Shown in pieces: positions 40,221 to 48,212 of a DNA stretch of 64,000 bases. Within the stretch, counting starts at the first letter, position 1, and the number at the start of each line of letters is the position of its first letter. Location: the NCBI RefSeq assembly GCF_001040945.1, contig NZ_CP011930.1:4707021-4771020 (forward strand), in the 5' to 3' direction. The notes beneath the pieces are model-generated. The model did not search any database. It was not told where the DNA came from and was given only the letters and a program-made list of their open reading frames with translations. The DNA comes from Herbaspirillum seropedicae. Its GTDB lineage: Bacteria > Pseudomonadota > Gammaproteobacteria > Burkholderiales > Burkholderiaceae_D. The position numbers and the translations under genes are program-made.

Positions 40221-40250
40221 TTGAAAGCGCAAAACGCAGAGTGCTATACT
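40221..40250 (+). promoter_or_regulatory. Strong predicted sigma-70 promoter of the small RNA
   Basis: TTGAAA (40221-40226) and TATACT (40245-40250) are 18 bases apart. It points away from the Abi-like gene, whose start codon is only six bases away, so the two units share the region back to back. Confidence 0.75.
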
Positions 40251-40256
40251 TCGACG

Positions 40257-40335
40257 CATAGAGACAGGGGTTTTCCGGGCAACCGGTCGTGCCCCTGTAA
40301 ATTGAGGACAAAGCCCGCAGCAGCGGGCTTTGGAC
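40257..40335 (+). ncRNA. Candidate structured RNA divergent from the Abi-like gene (abiF-motif-like)
   Basis: Predicted transcript of about 79 nucleotides. Hairpin 1: ACAGGGG (40264-40270) pairs with CCCCTGT (40292-40298); inside it CCGG-GCAA-CCGG (40275-40286) forms a stem capped by a GNRA tetraloop, with an asymmetric internal loop. A single-stranded link AAATTGAGGA follows. Hairpin 2: CAAAGCCCGC and GCGGGCTTTG (40309-40332) with loop AGCA is a terminator-like stem ending in T residues. Abi_2-type genes are known to be accompanied by a conserved structured RNA (the abiF RNA motif); identity with that family is proposed, not tested. Confidence 0.65.
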
Positions 40336-40338
40336 TTT
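40309..40338 (+). terminator. Terminator hairpin of the small RNA
   Basis: A perfect 10-base-pair stem (40309-40318 with 40323-40332) around AGCA. Its 3' arm ends in TTT and is followed by GGACTTT, so the T-tract is short but the stem is strong. Confidence 0.6.
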
Positions 40339-40644
40339 CTGGCGGGAAATTTTAGCGTTCGAACTGCGCTGCAACAATAATTCGCCTGCCCGACCGTCTT
40401 CTTCGCAGGGATATTCTCGTCTGTTGACGAGTCTGCTTGCTGACTGTGGGTGGCAGACATGGCCTCGCCACCCCTCATCCCCGCCCGTCCTTTTCCGCCA
40501 CAAAATTTGTTACAAGTTTCTGGGCCGCGGTTGACCCGGATCGCAACTTTTGTCGCCCGAACACGACTAATATGGAGGGGAAAGAATGCAATGGTCATCG
40601 GAAGAGCAATAGCTTGTCGCTATTGAACCTTCACTTTCATGCTA

Positions 40645-40671
40645 TTAGCACTCCTGGGTGACGAGTGCTAG
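40645..40671. promoter_or_regulatory. CIRCE element (HrcA operator) upstream of rpoH
   Basis: TTAGCACTC, nine bases, then GAGTGCTAG. The CIRCE consensus is TTAGCACTC-N9-GAGTGCTAA, so 17 of 18 conserved positions match and the spacer is exact. HrcA bound here would block the overlapping rpoH promoter. Confidence 0.9.
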
Positions 40672-40674
40672 AAT
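40645..40674 (+). promoter_or_regulatory. Predicted rpoH promoter embedded in CIRCE
   Basis: TAGAAT at 40669-40674 is a good -10 box that overlaps the last bases of the right CIRCE arm. TTAGCA at 40645-40650 is a moderate -35 box 18 bases upstream and is the start of the left arm. Transcription would begin near 40681. Confidence 0.65.
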
Positions 40675-40797
40675 ACCTTATCGAAATGCTCCACTTTTGG
40701 GGTCATGCATCAAATCGCGTCGCAGCACAGACCAGTCTGGCTCTGGTGCGCGACTCTACCGCTTCACACTGTTTCCGTTAGGAACCAAGGAGAATCC

Positions 40798-41697
40798 ATG
40801 AAAACTGCGTCTGCACAAACTGCACTCATGCCTGCCGAGTCCAATGCACTCGCGCTGGGTTTTTCCGGCAGCCTGGGCAACATCGACGCGTATATCTCGG
40901 CAGTGAACCGCCTGCCCATGCTGACCCACGAGGAAGAGGTCAAGCTGGCCCGCGACCTGCGCGAAAAGAACGATCTGGGCGCCGCCCAGAAGATGGTGTT
41001 GTCGCACCTGCGCCTGGTGGTCTCGATCGCCCGTGGCTACCTGGGCTACGGCCTGCCGCACGCCGACCTGATCCAGGAAGGCAATATCGGCCTGATGAAG
41101 GCCGTCAAGCGCTTCGACCCGGCCCAGAACGTGCGCCTGGTGTCCTATGCCATGCATTGGATCAAGGCCGAGATCCACGAGTACATCCTGAAGAACTGGC
41201 GCCTGGTCAAGGTGGCGACCACCAAGGCCCAACGCAAGCTGTTCTTCAACCTGCGCAGCCACAAGGAAGGTCTGGACGCGATGACGCCGGCCCAGGTCGA
41301 GGCCCTGGCCAAGACCCTGGACGTCAAGCGCGAGGAAGTGATCGAGATGGAAACCCGTCTGTCCGGTCGCGACATCGCCCTGGAATCGCCCACCGATGAT
41401 GAAGATGACAAGTTCGCGCCCATCGCCTACCTGTCGTCGGACAATTCGGAGCCGACCCGCGTGATCGAGGCCAAGCAGTACGACCGCCTGCAGTCCGAAG
41501 GCCTGGAAGCCGCACTGTCCAAGCTGGATGAGCGCTCGCGCCGCATTGTCGAGGCCCGCTGGCTGGCCAATGACGATGGCTCCGGGGCGACGCTGCACGA
41601 GCTGGCTGACGAGTTCGGCGTCTCGGCCGAGCGTATCCGCCAGATCGAGGCGGTGGCGCTGAAGAAGATGAAGACCTCGCTTCAGGCCTATTCCTGA
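40798..41697 (+). CDS. rpoH: Heat-shock sigma factor RpoH (sigma-32)
   Basis: A 299-residue sigma-70 family factor. Region 2 contains DLIQEGNIGLMKAVKRFDP, the RpoH box TKAQRKLFFNLR is near 142-153, and region 4 ends with the helix-turn-helix LADEFGVSAERIRQIEAVALKKMK. It directs polymerase to heat-shock genes. The ATG at 40798 is set by AAGGAGAATCC; the open frame extends upstream without coding signal. A CIRCE operator over its promoter suggests repression by HrcA at normal temperature. A terminator follows. Confidence 0.97.
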   Translation: MKTASAQTALMPAESNALALGFSGSLGNIDAYISAVNRLPMLTHEEEVKLARDLREKNDLGAAQKMVLSHLRLVVSIARGYLGYGLPHADLIQEGNIGLMKAVKRFDPAQNVRLVSYAMHWIKAEIHEYILKNWRLVKVATTKAQRKLFFNLRSHKEGLDAMTPAQVEALAKTLDVKREEVIEMETRLSGRDIALESPTDDEDDKFAPIAYLSSDNSEPTRVIEAKQYDRLQSEGLEAALSKLDERSRRIVEARWLANDDGSGATLHELADEFGVSAERIRQIEAVALKKMKTSLQAYS

Positions 41698-41740
41698 TCG
41701 GCTCCTGGCGGCTCAGTACGAGTCGGCAGTACCAACAACA

Positions 41741-41764
41741 AAGGCGCCCGAGGGCGCCTTTCTT
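41741..41764 (+). terminator. Rho-independent terminator after rpoH
   Basis: AAGGCGCCC and GGGCGCCTT form a stem around a two-to-four base loop, followed by TCTT. It also lies downstream of the convergent sco gene and may serve both. Confidence 0.85.
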
Positions 41765-41805
41765 GTTATCCAGACCAACCAGACGATTGATATCGTTTCA
41801 AGCCA

Positions 41806-42396
41806 TCAGGACAGCAACAGCTTGATGTCATGCGCCAGCGTCTGCGGCCCCTGGCCGTGCTTGACGAAGAGGCGGATACGGCCCTGCGGATCGAACACGT
41901 AGCTGCCCGCGGTGTGGTCCATGGTATAGCTGCCCGGCTGCTTGCCCGGGACCTTCTGGTAGAACACCTTGAATTCCTTGGCGACCTTCTCGGTCTGCTG
42001 CTGGTCGCCGCGCAGGCCGAGGAAACGCTTGTCGAAGGCTGGCACGTATTGCGACAGCACTTCCTGGGTATCGCGCTCGGGGTCGACGGTCACGAACAGC
42101 ACCTGCACCTTGTCCGCATCCGGCCCCAGTTCCTTCATCACATTGGACATCTCGACCATGGTGGTCGGGCAGACATCCGGGCATTGCGTGTAGCCGAAGA
42201 ACATCACCACCACCTTGCCCTTGAAATCGGCCAGGGTGCGCGGCTTGCCGGTGTGGTCGGTCAGGGCGAAGTCCTTGGCATAGTCCAGCCCGGTGACATC
42301 GGTATTGTTGAACTTCAGCTCAGGCTTGGACGGCCCGCAGGCGGCCAGCAAGGTCGCGCATCCGGCCAGCAGCAGGGCCGAGAGGAATCTTTTCAT
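41806..42396 (-). CDS. SCO family copper protein (lipoprotein)
   Basis: A 196-residue SCO1/SenC-type protein that delivers copper to, or reduces, the CuA centre of cytochrome oxidase. It has a lipoprotein signal ending LLAAC (lipid-anchored cysteine near 19), a thioredoxin fold and the metal-binding CPDVCP motif; the distal histidine is in YTMDHTAGSYVFD. The ATG at 42396 is chosen because the signal peptide begins there. It is the last gene of the minus-strand assembly run, directly after ctaB. Confidence 0.93.
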   Translation of the reverse strand: MKRFLSALLLAGCATLLAACGPSKPELKFNNTDVTGLDYAKDFALTDHTGKPRTLADFKGKVVVMFFGYTQCPDVCPTTMVEMSNVMKELGPDADKVQVLFVTVDPERDTQEVLSQYVPAFDKRFLGLRGDQQQTEKVAKEFKVFYQKVPGKQPGSYTMDHTAGSYVFDPQGRIRLFVKHGQGPQTLAHDIKLLLS

Positions 42397-42400
42397 GGGT

Positions 42401-43294
42401 TCAGAAGCTACGGAACAGGAAATAGTGGTCCACCAGCAGCACCGCGAACAGGATGGACAGGTAGACGATGGAATAGGCAAAGGCCTTGCGCGCGATCAGG
42501 TCGGTGTAGCGACGGTACATCTGCCACGAATACCAGAAGAAGATCGCTCCCAGCACGACCGCCGTGCCCAGATAGATCAGCCCGCTCATGCCGATGGCAA
42601 AGGGCAGCAGGCTCACCGCGAAGAGCGCGATGGTGTACATGAGCACGTGCAGCTTGGTCACGTCCATGCCATGGGTGATGGGCAGCATGGGCAGGCCGGA
42701 CTTGGCGTAGTCATCGCGGCGATACATGGCCAGCGCCCAGAAGTGCGGCGGGGTCCAGATGAAGATGATCATCACCAGCACCCAGGCTTGCATGGGCACG
42801 TCGTTGGCCATCGCCGCCCAGCCCAGCGCCGGCGGCATCGCGCCGGCCAGGCCGCCGATGACGATGTTCTGCGAGGTGGCGGGCTTGAGGACGATGGTGT
42901 AGATGATGGCGTAGCCGACGAAGGTGGCGAAGGTCAGCCACATGGTCAGCGGGTTGACCAGGTTGTACAGCACCCACATGCCCAGGCCGCCGAGCACACC
43001 CGAGAACACCAGGGTCTGGCCTACCGTGATCTCGCCCCGCGCCATGGGGCGGCGGGCGGTACGGGCCATGCGCGAATCGATCTCGCGCTCGACCAGGCAG
43101 TTGATGGCGAAGGCCGCGCCGGCCAGCAACCAGATGCCCAGCGTGCCGAAGATGACCTTGTGCCAGTCCGGCAGATCAGGCGTGGAAAGGAACATGCCGA
43201 TCACGGCACAGAACACCGCCAGCTGCGTCACGCGCGGCTTGGTCAGTGCCCAGTACTGGGCGATGCGGTTGGGTTGGGCGGTCAATGTGGTCAT
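42401..43294 (-). CDS. ctaB: Protoheme IX farnesyltransferase (heme o synthase) CtaB/CyoE
   Basis: A 297-residue UbiA-family prenyltransferase with about eight or nine membrane segments. The aspartate-rich motif region [23 protein letters not shown] is typical (shown here only as its key residues N, D and R). It adds a farnesyl group to heme b to make heme o, which CtaA then oxidises to heme a. Its start overlaps the ctaA stop by four bases (ATGA). Confidence 0.95.
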   Translation of the reverse strand: MTTLTAQPNRIAQYWALTKPRVTQLAVFCAVIGMFLSTPDLPDWHKVIFGTLGIWLLAGAAFAINCLVEREIDSRMARTARRPMARGEITVGQTLVFSGVLGGLGMWVLYNLVNPLTMWLTFATFVGYAIIYTIVLKPATSQNIVIGGLAGAMPPALGWAAMANDVPMQAWVLVMIIFIWTPPHFWALAMYRRDDYAKSGLPMLPITHGMDVTKLHVLMYTIALFAVSLLPFAIGMSGLIYLGTAVVLGAIFFWYSWQMYRRYTDLIARKAFAYSIVYLSILFAVLLVDHYFLFRSF

Positions 43295-44427
43295 GGCGTG
43301 ACGGGCCGGGCGGTGGCTGGTGGAGCAGCGATGGCCTGGCCGGAGGGTGCGTAACGGACCTTGTAGTTTAACATGACCATCAGGATCACCAGCAGCGCCG
43401 CGCCGCCGTTGTGGACCACGGCAATGGCCAGGGGCCAGTTCAGATAGATGGTCGCCAGCCCAGTACAGAGCTGCAAACCCAGCACGGTCAGGAGCCAGCG
43501 GCCGGTCTTGCGCAGCCCTTCTTCACGCAGGGCGCGGTGTGCCAGCCATACAACATACAAGATGACGACAAAGGCAAAGCTGCGATGCACCCAGTGGATC
43601 GCCGTCAGCGCCTGGAAAGGCAGGTAGTCGCCGCCGGAAGTCATGCCCAGGTGGCGCCAGAGCGTAAAGCCATGCGCAAAATCCATGTCCGGCACCAGCT
43701 TGCCGTCGCACAAGGGAAAGTCGGTACAGGCCAGCGCGGCGTAATTGGTGCTGACCCAGCCGCCCAGCGCGATCTGCAAGCCCAGCAGCGCAGCGCCCAG
43801 GGTGGCCGGCACGATCAGCGCGCGGCCGGCCGGGGACACCGGCAGGTGCGGCTCCTGCCGCGCGGCCAGCCAGGTCAGCATGGCCAGCAGGTTCAGGCCC
43901 AGCAGCAGATGCAGCGTGACGATGATGGGCTGCAGCTTCATCGTCACGGTCCACGCGCCAAACGCGCCCTGCAGGCAAACAAAGCCCAGCAGCGCTGTCG
44001 GGAACCAGGGCCGGAACTGCAACTCGGTCTTGCCCGATCTGATCCAGCGCCACCACGCCGCCACCATCAGCACGATGATCAGGAAGCCCACGGCCATGGC
44101 GAAATAGCGGTGGGTCATTTCGATCCAGGCCTTGGCCCAGGTGACCGGCCCGGTGGGCATGGCTTCCTGGGCGGCATTGATGTGTTCATGCGCCAGCAGG
44201 GGATTGGCGTGGCTGTAGCAGCCCGGCCAGTCGGGACAGCCCAGGCCGGAGTCGGTCAGGCGCGTGAAAGCGCCGAACATGATCAGGTCGAAGGTAAAGA
44301 ACAGCGTCACCCACACCAGCTTGCGGTATTTGTTGGCCGCGCCCTGGGCGCGCCACACCACGGCCAGCGGAATGAGGGCCACCACGAGCCCGGTCAGGCC
44401 CAGTTGTATCAGCATCGTTGCAGTCAT
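43291..44427 (-). CDS. ctaA: Heme A synthase CtaA
   Basis: A 378-residue membrane protein with about eight segments of the COX15/CtaA family. Conserved features are the GCPDWPGCY loop with paired cysteines and histidine-bearing helices such as [13 protein letters not shown] and [12 protein letters not shown], which bind heme. It oxidises the methyl group of heme o to give heme a for cytochrome aa3-type oxidase. It overlaps ctaB and follows a SCO-like gene by 43 bases. Confidence 0.95.
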   Translation of the reverse strand: MTATMLIQLGLTGLVVALIPLAVVWRAQGAANKYRKLVWVTLFFTFDLIMFGAFTRLTDSGLGCPDWPGCYSHANPLLAHEHINAAQEAMPTGPVTWAKAWIEMTHRYFAMAVGFLIIVLMVAAWWRWIRSGKTELQFRPWFPTALLGFVCLQGAFGAWTVTMKLQPIIVTLHLLLGLNLLAMLTWLAARQEPHLPVSPAGRALIVPATLGAALLGLQIALGGWVSTNYAALACTDFPLCDGKLVPDMDFAHGFTLWRHLGMTSGGDYLPFQALTAIHWVHRSFAFVVILYVVWLAHRALREEGLRKTGRWLLTVLGLQLCTGLATIYLNWPLAIAVVHNGGAALLVILMVMLNYKVRYAPSGQAIAAPPATARPVTP

Positions 44428-44470
44428 CTTGAATCAAACTTACGTCATCGCACAGCGCCCGCTGCGGCCC

Positions 44471-45106
44471 TCATCCTATCGACGAGGCCCGCAGCAGCTT
44501 GGAAATGTCTTTCTTCATCTTGCCGGGATCAGGGTCCTTGGGAAAACGCATCATCAGGTTGCCCAGCGGATCGATCAGGTAGATATGGTCCTCTACCGAG
44601 GTCCCGGCATCCACCGGCAACCAGGACCTGAGCTTGCCGGCATCGACCCTAAGGATATCGGTTCCGTCGTATTCGCGCAGGAGCAGCGTCTCGATGGGCT
44701 GGCGATCCGTCACCAGCCAGACCCGCTCGATGCGCTCCATCTCCTTACCTTGCATCAGCCGCAGCTGGCGCAGGGTGAACAGTTTCTGCCGACAGGGTTC
44801 AGCACAGTCACCGCCATCGACCTGCAGCATCACCCACTTGCCCCGGTAATCGGCCAGCGTGGCCGGGCTGCCATCGATGGCGCGGCTGCCCAGGTCGGGG
44901 ATCGGATACTGGCGCGGATCGATCAGCGCGCCATAGTTGTTGCGGCTCTGCGGCTTGATGACGTAATAGGTGAGATAGGACGCGATCATCGGCGCGGCAC
45001 AGACCGCCACCACGGCCAGCATCTTCCAGCGGCCCATGCGGCGGCGGCGAGCGGCCTCGCCCGGATCGGTCTTGCTGGGGGCATCAGGTTTTGTCGTTAC
45101 GGCCAC
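44471..45106 (-). CDS. Membrane-anchored SCO/thioredoxin-like protein of the cox cluster
   Basis: A 211-residue protein with one N-terminal membrane segment (about 28-48) and a periplasmic domain resembling a thioredoxin/SCO fold: LADYRGKWVMLQVDGGDCAEPCRQKLF with a CxxxC pair, then WLVTDRQP. The second domain part contains VEDHIYLIDPLGNLMMRFPKDPDP. In betaproteobacteria it lies regularly between surf1 and ctaA and is left as a cytochrome oxidase-associated protein. A copper or thiol role is suggested by CxxxC but unproven. Its start overlaps surf1 by 23 bases. Confidence 0.78.
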   Translation of the reverse strand: MAVTTKPDAPSKTDPGEAARRRRMGRWKMLAVVAVCAAPMIASYLTYYVIKPQSRNNYGALIDPRQYPIPDLGSRAIDGSPATLADYRGKWVMLQVDGGDCAEPCRQKLFTLRQLRLMQGKEMERIERVWLVTDRQPIETLLLREYDGTDILRVDAGKLRSWLPVDAGTSVEDHIYLIDPLGNLMMRFPKDPDPGKMKKDISKLLRASSIG

Positions 45107-45806
45107 GTCTGAATCCTGTCACGATGAAAAAGAGAACAGCCATCGCCGCCAGTGCATACCACTGCACGGCATAGCCTCGGTGCCGGTCGATGCCCAGCGA
45201 GGGCGCGGGCCAGTCGCGCAGCAACCCGTCGCTCACGTCCCCGCCCTGCTCGATCACAAAGCCCGACAGCGGCATCCCGGACGCCTGCGCCAAGGCCGCC
45301 AGGTCGAGATTCTGCAGGATGGCGCCGGGCCTGGGTGCATCGGCCTGTCCCAGTTGCAGGACATGTCCGGCATCCCGGCGCAGCAGGCCTTGCACTTCGG
45401 TCGTCCCCTGGGCCGGCGGCGACTGTGGCACCCGGGTGCGATCAACGGCGTCACGCGGCGCCCATCCACGCGCCACTACCACGGCCTGCGCGCTGCCCTC
45501 CGGCTTGAACAGGGTCAGGACATGGAAGCCGACGGCGCCCTGGTGGGGACGATTTTCCAGATAGAGCGTCCATTGCGGGATGAACTGACCACGCAAGCTG
45601 ACCTGGCGGAATTCATCCTGCAGCGATTGATCATCAGGAGGCAGTGCAGACAAGGGCGCCTCGGCGGCGCGGGCTTGCATGCGCGCTTGCAGGGCCTGCT
45701 TTTCCTGCGCCCGATGGGTCTGCCATTGCCCCAGTGCGATGCCGGCGGCGGCCACGATGAGCATGGCGCAGAAAGGAATGATCCGGAAACGGAATCTGGT
45801 TGGCAT
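45084..45806 (-). CDS. SURF1 family cytochrome oxidase assembly protein
   Basis: A 240-residue SURF1-type protein with one membrane segment at each end (about 10-28 and 212-230) and a periplasmic middle with GQWQTHRAQEKQALQ and VARGWAPRD. SURF1 helps insert heme a into subunit I. It leads the assembly run surf1, SCO-like, ctaA, ctaB, sco. No clear ribosome site precedes the start at 45806, and a divergent promoter for the small DUF2909 gene overlaps it. Confidence 0.9.
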   Translation of the reverse strand: MPTRFRFRIIPFCAMLIVAAAGIALGQWQTHRAQEKQALQARMQARAAEAPLSALPPDDQSLQDEFRQVSLRGQFIPQWTLYLENRPHQGAVGFHVLTLFKPEGSAQAVVVARGWAPRDAVDRTRVPQSPPAQGTTEVQGLLRRDAGHVLQLGQADAPRPGAILQNLDLAALAQASGMPLSGFVIEQGGDVSDGLLRDWPAPSLGIDRHRGYAVQWYALAAMAVLFFIVTGFRRGRNDKT

Positions 45807-45827
45807 TAGTTAGTTTGGACTTACAAT
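45800..45827 (+). promoter_or_regulatory. Predicted promoter for the DUF2909 gene
   Basis: TTGGCA (45800-45805) and TACAAT (45822-45827) are 16 bases apart on the plus strand. The -35 box overlaps the start codon of surf1 on the other strand. Confidence 0.5.
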
Positions 45828-45920
45828 GAACTAAGAAAACGCACTACAAAAACTAAGAAATCCAGGCAATCCACCGCAGCATACCGCAAGCTGCGCTACC
45901 GAGACAGGAAATCTGCCGCC

Positions 45921-46121
45921 ATGAAAATCGTCGTCGCCATCGCCTTCATCCTGATCCTGGCCAGCCTGGCCTCGGCGCTGATCTTCCTCATGCGCGACAA
46001 GGGCAAGAGCAACCGCACCGTACAGGCGCTGACCTTGCGGGTAGGCTTTTCGGTGGCGCTGTTCCTGTTCATCCTGCTGAGCTACAAGCTGGGCTGGATA
46101 CAGCCCACCGGCATCCGCTGA
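45921..46121 (+). CDS. Twin transmembrane protein (DUF2909)
   Basis: A 66-residue protein with two membrane segments (about 3-23 and 42-60) joined by a short basic loop (RDKGKSNRTV). This matches the DUF2909 twin transmembrane family, found beside surf1 in many betaproteobacteria. Its function is unknown; position suggests a link to oxidase assembly. It is the only plus-strand gene in the cox region and ends before a bidirectional terminator shared with ctaE. Confidence 0.85.
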   Translation: MKIVVAIAFILILASLASALIFLMRDKGKSNRTVQALTLRVGFSVALFLFILLSYKLGWIQPTGIR

Positions 46122-46145
46122 GCCCCCTCCCCGGCCAGGCCGCAT

Positions 46146-46174
46146 GAAAAAGCCGCACCTCGGTGCGGCTTTTT
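46146..46174. terminator. Bidirectional terminator between DUF2909 and ctaE
   Basis: AGCCGCAC and GTGCGGCT (46151-46158, 46163-46170) form a stem with loop CTCG. An A-run precedes it and a T-run follows, so it can stop transcription from both sides. Confidence 0.88.
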
Positions 46175-46204
46175 CGCGGGACGGCAACGCCGGCAGCGGC
46201 AGCC

Positions 46205-47065
46205 TTACAGCCAGTACACCACCACATACAGGCCCAGCCACACCACGTCCACGAAGTGCCAGTACCAGGCCGCGCCTTCGAAGGCGAAGTGATGGGTGGG
46301 CGTGAAGTGCCCGCGCAGCACGCGATAGAGCACCACCGACAGCATGATGGCGCCCATGGTCACATGGAAGCCGTGGAAGCCGGTCAGCATGAAGAAGGTC
46401 GAGCCATAGATGCCCGAGCTCAACTTGAGGTTCAGCTCGCTGTAGGCGTGGATATATTCATAGGCCTGGAAGCCCATGAAGACCGCCCCCAGCAGGATGG
46501 TCAGGAACAGCCACACTGCCGTCTGCGTGCGATGGCCGGCGCGCATGGCGTGGTGCGAGATGGTCAGCGTCACGCCCGAGGTCAGCAGCAGCAGCGTGTT
46601 GATGGTGGGGATGGGGAACGGTCCCATGGTGGTGAAGTTTTCCACCGTGCCGGCCGGGCCGACATTGCCCCACTGGCCAGCGAAGTCCGGCCAGATCAGC
46701 TTGTGGTCCAGATCGGCCAGCCAGGGCATGGTGATGCTGCGGGCGTAGAACAGCGCACCGAAGAAGGCCGCGAAGAACATCACCTCCGAAAAGATGAACC
46801 AGCTCATGCTCCAGCGGTAGGACAGATCGATGCGCTCGCTGTAGAGGCCGGACTCGGACTCGCGGATGGCGTCACCGAACCAGTAGTACAAGACCACCAG
46901 CACCATCAGGATGCCGAGGATGTTGACATAAGGGGCCCACGACACACCATTGACCCAGGCCGAGGCCCCGATCATGGTGATGAGCATGGAAATGCCCGCC
47001 ATCATCGGCCAGCGTGACGGGCCTGGAACGAAATAGTGGGGCGCCTTGGCTTGCTGAGAACTCAT
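46205..47065 (-). CDS. ctaE: Cytochrome c oxidase subunit III CtaE
   Basis: A 286-residue subunit III with seven membrane segments. Typical stretches are RWSMSWFIFSEVMFFAAFFGALFY (key residues W, E and F), LTGFHGFHVTMGAIML and AWYWHFVDVVWLGLY. It stabilises the oxidase core. GGGAGAAGAAC precedes the ATG. A 157-base gap separates it from the DUF2970 gene upstream, longer than other gaps in the run, so it may have an additional promoter. Confidence 0.96.
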   Translation of the reverse strand: MSSQQAKAPHYFVPGPSRWPMMAGISMLITMIGASAWVNGVSWAPYVNILGILMVLVVLYYWFGDAIRESESGLYSERIDLSYRWSMSWFIFSEVMFFAAFFGALFYARSITMPWLADLDHKLIWPDFAGQWGNVGPAGTVENFTTMGPFPIPTINTLLLLTSGVTLTISHHAMRAGHRTQTAVWLFLTILLGAVFMGFQAYEYIHAYSELNLKLSSGIYGSTFFMLTGFHGFHVTMGAIMLSVVLYRVLRGHFTPTHHFAFEGAAWYWHFVDVVWLGLYVVVYWL

Positions 47066-47222
47066 GTTCTTCTCCCGGTACGAAATCCGATGGTTGTGGC
47101 CTGGTCCTGCACGCTTTGGCTTTCCTTAGTTTTTGGAAAGACAAAACTAACTTCCAGGTCTTCAATGACTAAATAAATTGCTACTCGATCAAGCTGATCA
47201 TCTATCCGGCCAAGCGCGCTGA

Positions 47223-47453
47223 TCATTGCCCTGTTGCGCTGCCCACCACCAGCTTGACGATGATCACCAGCACCGCCACGAACAAGGCAGCGCCCAGGAT
47301 GCCGGCGATGATCACGTGGACCGGATTCAACCTGGCCGCATCCGATTCATAATCCTTGCGCTTGCGCACGCCGAAGAAGGACCAGAACACCGCCTTCATC
47401 GTCGCCCCAAACGAGGCCCTGCGCTGCGCGGCCTGCTTCAGTTCATCTGTCAA
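47223..47453 (-). CDS. DUF2970 small membrane protein
   Basis: A 76-residue protein with one membrane segment near the C-terminus (about 46-70) and a conserved FWSFFGVRKRKDYESD segment, the DUF2970 family. It starts with TTG at 47453, chosen because AAGGAGG lies four bases before it and no in-frame ATG is suitable. It lies between ctaG and ctaE, its usual place in betaproteobacteria, and is probably an accessory of the oxidase. Function unknown. Confidence 0.82.
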   Translation of the reverse strand: MTDELKQAAQRRASFGATMKAVFWSFFGVRKRKDYESDAARLNPVHVIIAGILGAALFVAVLVIIVKLVVGSATGQ

Positions 47454-47479
47454 ACTGCCTCCTTGCAGAGCACTCCTGC

Positions 47480-48052
47480 TCAGCCTGCGGTCTTGTCCTT
47501 GCCATTGATCTCGAAGAAGGTATAGGACAGCGTGATAGTGGTCACGTCCTTGGGCAGCTTCGGATCGATATAGAACACCACCGGCATCTGCTTGGCCTGG
47601 TTGGGCCCCAGCGTCTGCTGGGTAAAGCAGAAGCACTCCACCTTCTTGAAGAACGCCGCCGATTGCTGCGGCGCGTAGCTCGGAATGGCCTGGGCATCGA
47701 CGTTGCGCGATTGCGTGTTGACCACTTCGTAGGTCACCTGGGTCATCTCGCCGGGATGGACCTGCATGCTCGTCACCGTGGGGCGGAAACGCCACGGCCC
47801 CTGGGCATTGCCGTCGAACTCCACGGTGATGGTGCGCGACTTGTCGATCTGGGTATTGGCGGGCGCTTCCACCGTCACGTCCTTGGGCGTGAGGAAGTTC
47901 ACGCCGGTCACTTCGCAGATCTTGCGATAGACCGGGATGAGCGCGTAGCCAAAGCCGAACATCAACACCGCCACCACCAGCAGCTTGCGCAGCATCACGC
48001 GGTTCAGGCCGCGTTCTTCCTGGTCCTGCAGCGGATCATCGTGTTGGCTCAT
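47480..48052 (-). CDS. ctaG: Cytochrome c oxidase assembly protein CtaG/Cox11
   Basis: A 190-residue Cox11-type protein with one N-terminal membrane segment (about 20-40) and a periplasmic immunoglobulin-like domain. The copper-binding CFCFTQQTL motif is present near 137-145. It delivers copper to CuB of subunit I. Its start overlaps the stop of a 36-residue upstream peptide gene by four bases (ATGA). Confidence 0.95.
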   Translation of the reverse strand: MSQHDDPLQDQEERGLNRVMLRKLLVVAVLMFGFGYALIPVYRKICEVTGVNFLTPKDVTVEAPANTQIDKSRTITVEFDGNAQGPWRFRPTVTSMQVHPGEMTQVTYEVVNTQSRNVDAQAIPSYAPQQSAAFFKKVECFCFTQQTLGPNQAKQMPVVFYIDPKLPKDVTTITLSYTFFEINGKDKTAG

Positions 48053-48159
48053 TGGGCAAACCAGATGCGGTTGATGAAGATGCCGATGAAGAAGGCCAGC
48101 GCCACCAGCCCCAGCAGCAGGCCGGTGCGCAGGTTGTTGGGTTTCTTGCGTGCAGTCAT
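48049..48159 (-). CDS. Cytochrome oxidase small assembly protein, 36 residues
   Basis: A tiny gene encoding a basic N-terminus (MTARKKPNNLRTG) followed by one membrane helix (LLLGLVALAFFIGIFI) and a short tail. Such peptides are annotated between ctaD and ctaG in betaproteobacteria as small oxidase assembly proteins. Its TGA overlaps the ctaG start (ATGA), strong evidence that it is translated. A purine-rich GCAAAGGCC site precedes the ATG. It lies 53 bases downstream of ctaD. Confidence 0.85.
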   Translation of the reverse strand: MTARKKPNNLRTGLLLGLVALAFFIGIFINRIWFAQ

Positions 48160-48212
48160 GGCGTCGGCCTTTGCTTCACGAGTGCTTGCTTGTCTATCTT
48201 ATCCACAGCGGA

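Larger units (their letters stand above)
40216..40797. other. Intergenic region between the Abi-like gene and rpoH
   Basis: This 582-base, AT-richer gap holds the divergent small RNA with promoter (40221-40335), then about 300 bases without a recognised gene, then the CIRCE element and rpoH promoter (40645-40674) and a leader of about 115 bases. Nothing else could be supported between 40336 and 40620. Confidence 0.7.

Noticed and set aside
40336..40620. A second small gene or RNA between the Abi-like RNA and rpoH
   Set aside because: Short open frames here lack ribosome sites, and no second promoter-hairpin-terminator arrangement was found.
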